Source: an uncultured Eubacteriales bacterium
Lineage (GTDB): Bacteria > Bacillota_A > Clostridia > Christensenellales > Aristaeellaceae
DNA length: 6,902 bases
Assembly (NCBI GenBank): GCA_902775835.1
Contig: CACYNZ010000262.1
Coordinates: forward strand, 1-6,902
Direction of reading: 5' to 3'
The position numbers were made by a program, and so were the translations under genes. Every line of letters starts with the position of its first letter. Position 1 is the stretch's first letter. Under the pieces are notes generated by a model that worked only from the letters and a program-made list of their open reading frames with translations, did not search any database and was not told the DNA's origin. This document shows, piece after piece, positions 6,445 to 6,902 of this stretch.

Positions 6445-6902
6445 TCAGACAACATGGAATTCAATACCGAGCATCATGGCAAGGTCGCGGACGGCCTCGG
6501 TCCAGTCACCGTCCGTGATCCCGTAGTGCTGGGTGACGCCCTGCCGGATCAGCTGTGAGAAGAGCTGGCGGCAGTCTTCGCCGACGGGTCTGAAATGGCT
6601 GTGGGAATAGGTGGCCAGGAAATGGTCCGTGTGCACGGCTTCCACCTGGGAGAGCACGAACTGGAATTTTCCGGTCTGCTGCGAACAGTGCAGCATGGTC
6701 TTGCGGCCCTCCGGGAACACATACCAGGCAAAAGGCGCGCCTGCATACTTCCATTTGGTCTTGGCAAATCGCACGTCCGAGGAAATCTTGCAGCGCCCTC
6801 TTGGATCGGTATAGTCGTTGGGCCCGGCATGCCCGGCGTCAAAGGTCTGGCTGGGAAGATCGATGTGAAAGGGCTCAATATAGTTGACATGCTGTCCTGT
6901 GA
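6445..6902 (-). CDS. L-fucose/L-arabinose isomerase family protein, C-terminal part (5' partial)
   Basis: The frame is open from the right edge to a TGA at 6445-6447, giving 151 residues of a C-terminal domain. Any start codon lies outside the window; the GTG at 6774 is internal because the same frame continues coding-like to 6900. The end, GVTQHYGITDGDWTEAV followed by an LGIEF tail, matches the closing segment of fucose/arabinose isomerase-type proteins. There a histidine near the C-terminus helps bind the catalytic metal and is followed by a helix ending in L-G-I-E. Further upstream DAGHAGPND resembles the family's G-H-x-G-P segment. These enzymes interconvert free aldoses and ketoses. Here it is the most upstream visible operon gene, 11 bases before the hydrolase gene. 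The exact sugar, and whether the remaining metal ligands are intact, cannot be judged because they lie beyond the edge. The assignment rests on short motifs. Confidence 0.65.
   Translation of the reverse strand, partial: TGQHVNYIEPFHIDLPSQTFDAGHAGPNDYTDPRGRCKISSDVRFAKTKWKYAGAPFAWYVFPEGRKTMLHCSQQTGKFQFVLSQVEAVHTDHFLATYSHSHFRPVGEDCRQLFSQLIRQGVTQHYGITDGDWTEAVRDLAMMLGIEFHVV

Noticed and set aside
6445..6774. A complete 109-residue gene starting at GTG 6774
   Set aside because: The same frame continues without a stop to the window edge, and the upstream residues fit the same isomerase family, so the GTG is an internal codon.

Overview
The window reads as a carbohydrate-catabolism locus from a moderately GC-rich anaerobe, most likely a gut-type Bacillota (Clostridia-like). 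I infer this from the strong purine-rich Shine-Dalgarno sites (AGGAGG and GGAGG), the tight operon packing, consensus sigma-A-like promoters and the mix of sugar-enzyme families. No rRNA, tRNA or marker gene is present, so the taxon is only a guess. No CRISPR array, insertion sequence or phage gene is visible.

Left part (1-1254): the first 36 bases look like the C-terminal tail of a plus-strand AraC-type regulator. A strong hairpin terminator follows, placed to serve both that gene and the minus-strand gene it converges with. The minus-strand gene (112-1254) encodes a twin-arginine-signal, exported amidohydrolase-2-type metal hydrolase. It has its own near-consensus promoter at 1286-1314.

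Middle (1255-2324): a short divergent promoter region separates the amidohydrolase from a plus-strand aldose 1-epimerase-like gene. The epimerase carries an apparent frame break. Its family-like N-terminus (from 1415) lies in one frame and the catalytic body (to 2324) in another, with the switch near a CCCCTTTT run at 1522-1529.

Right part (2314-6902): a minus-strand operon of at least four genes, listed here in transcription order. They are a sugar isomerase of the L-fucose/L-arabinose isomerase type (cut by the window's right edge), an intracellular clan GH-A glycoside hydrolase resembling GH39, a ROK-family sugar kinase without the usual zinc-cysteine motif, and a 600-residue class I mannose-6-phosphate-isomerase-like protein. 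The last carries a long N-terminal domain that looks like a nucleotide-kinase fold with a degraded P-loop. Gaps between these genes are 11, 1 and 42 bases. The last gene overlaps the convergent epimerase gene by 11 bases.

Taken together, I infer a pathway in which an imported oligosaccharide or glycoside is cut in the cytoplasm by the hydrolase. The free sugar is then anomerised (epimerase), interconverted between aldose and ketose (isomerase), phosphorylated (ROK kinase) and isomerised again as a phosphate (PMI-like protein). The substrate cannot be read from the sequence. No transporter is visible inside the window.
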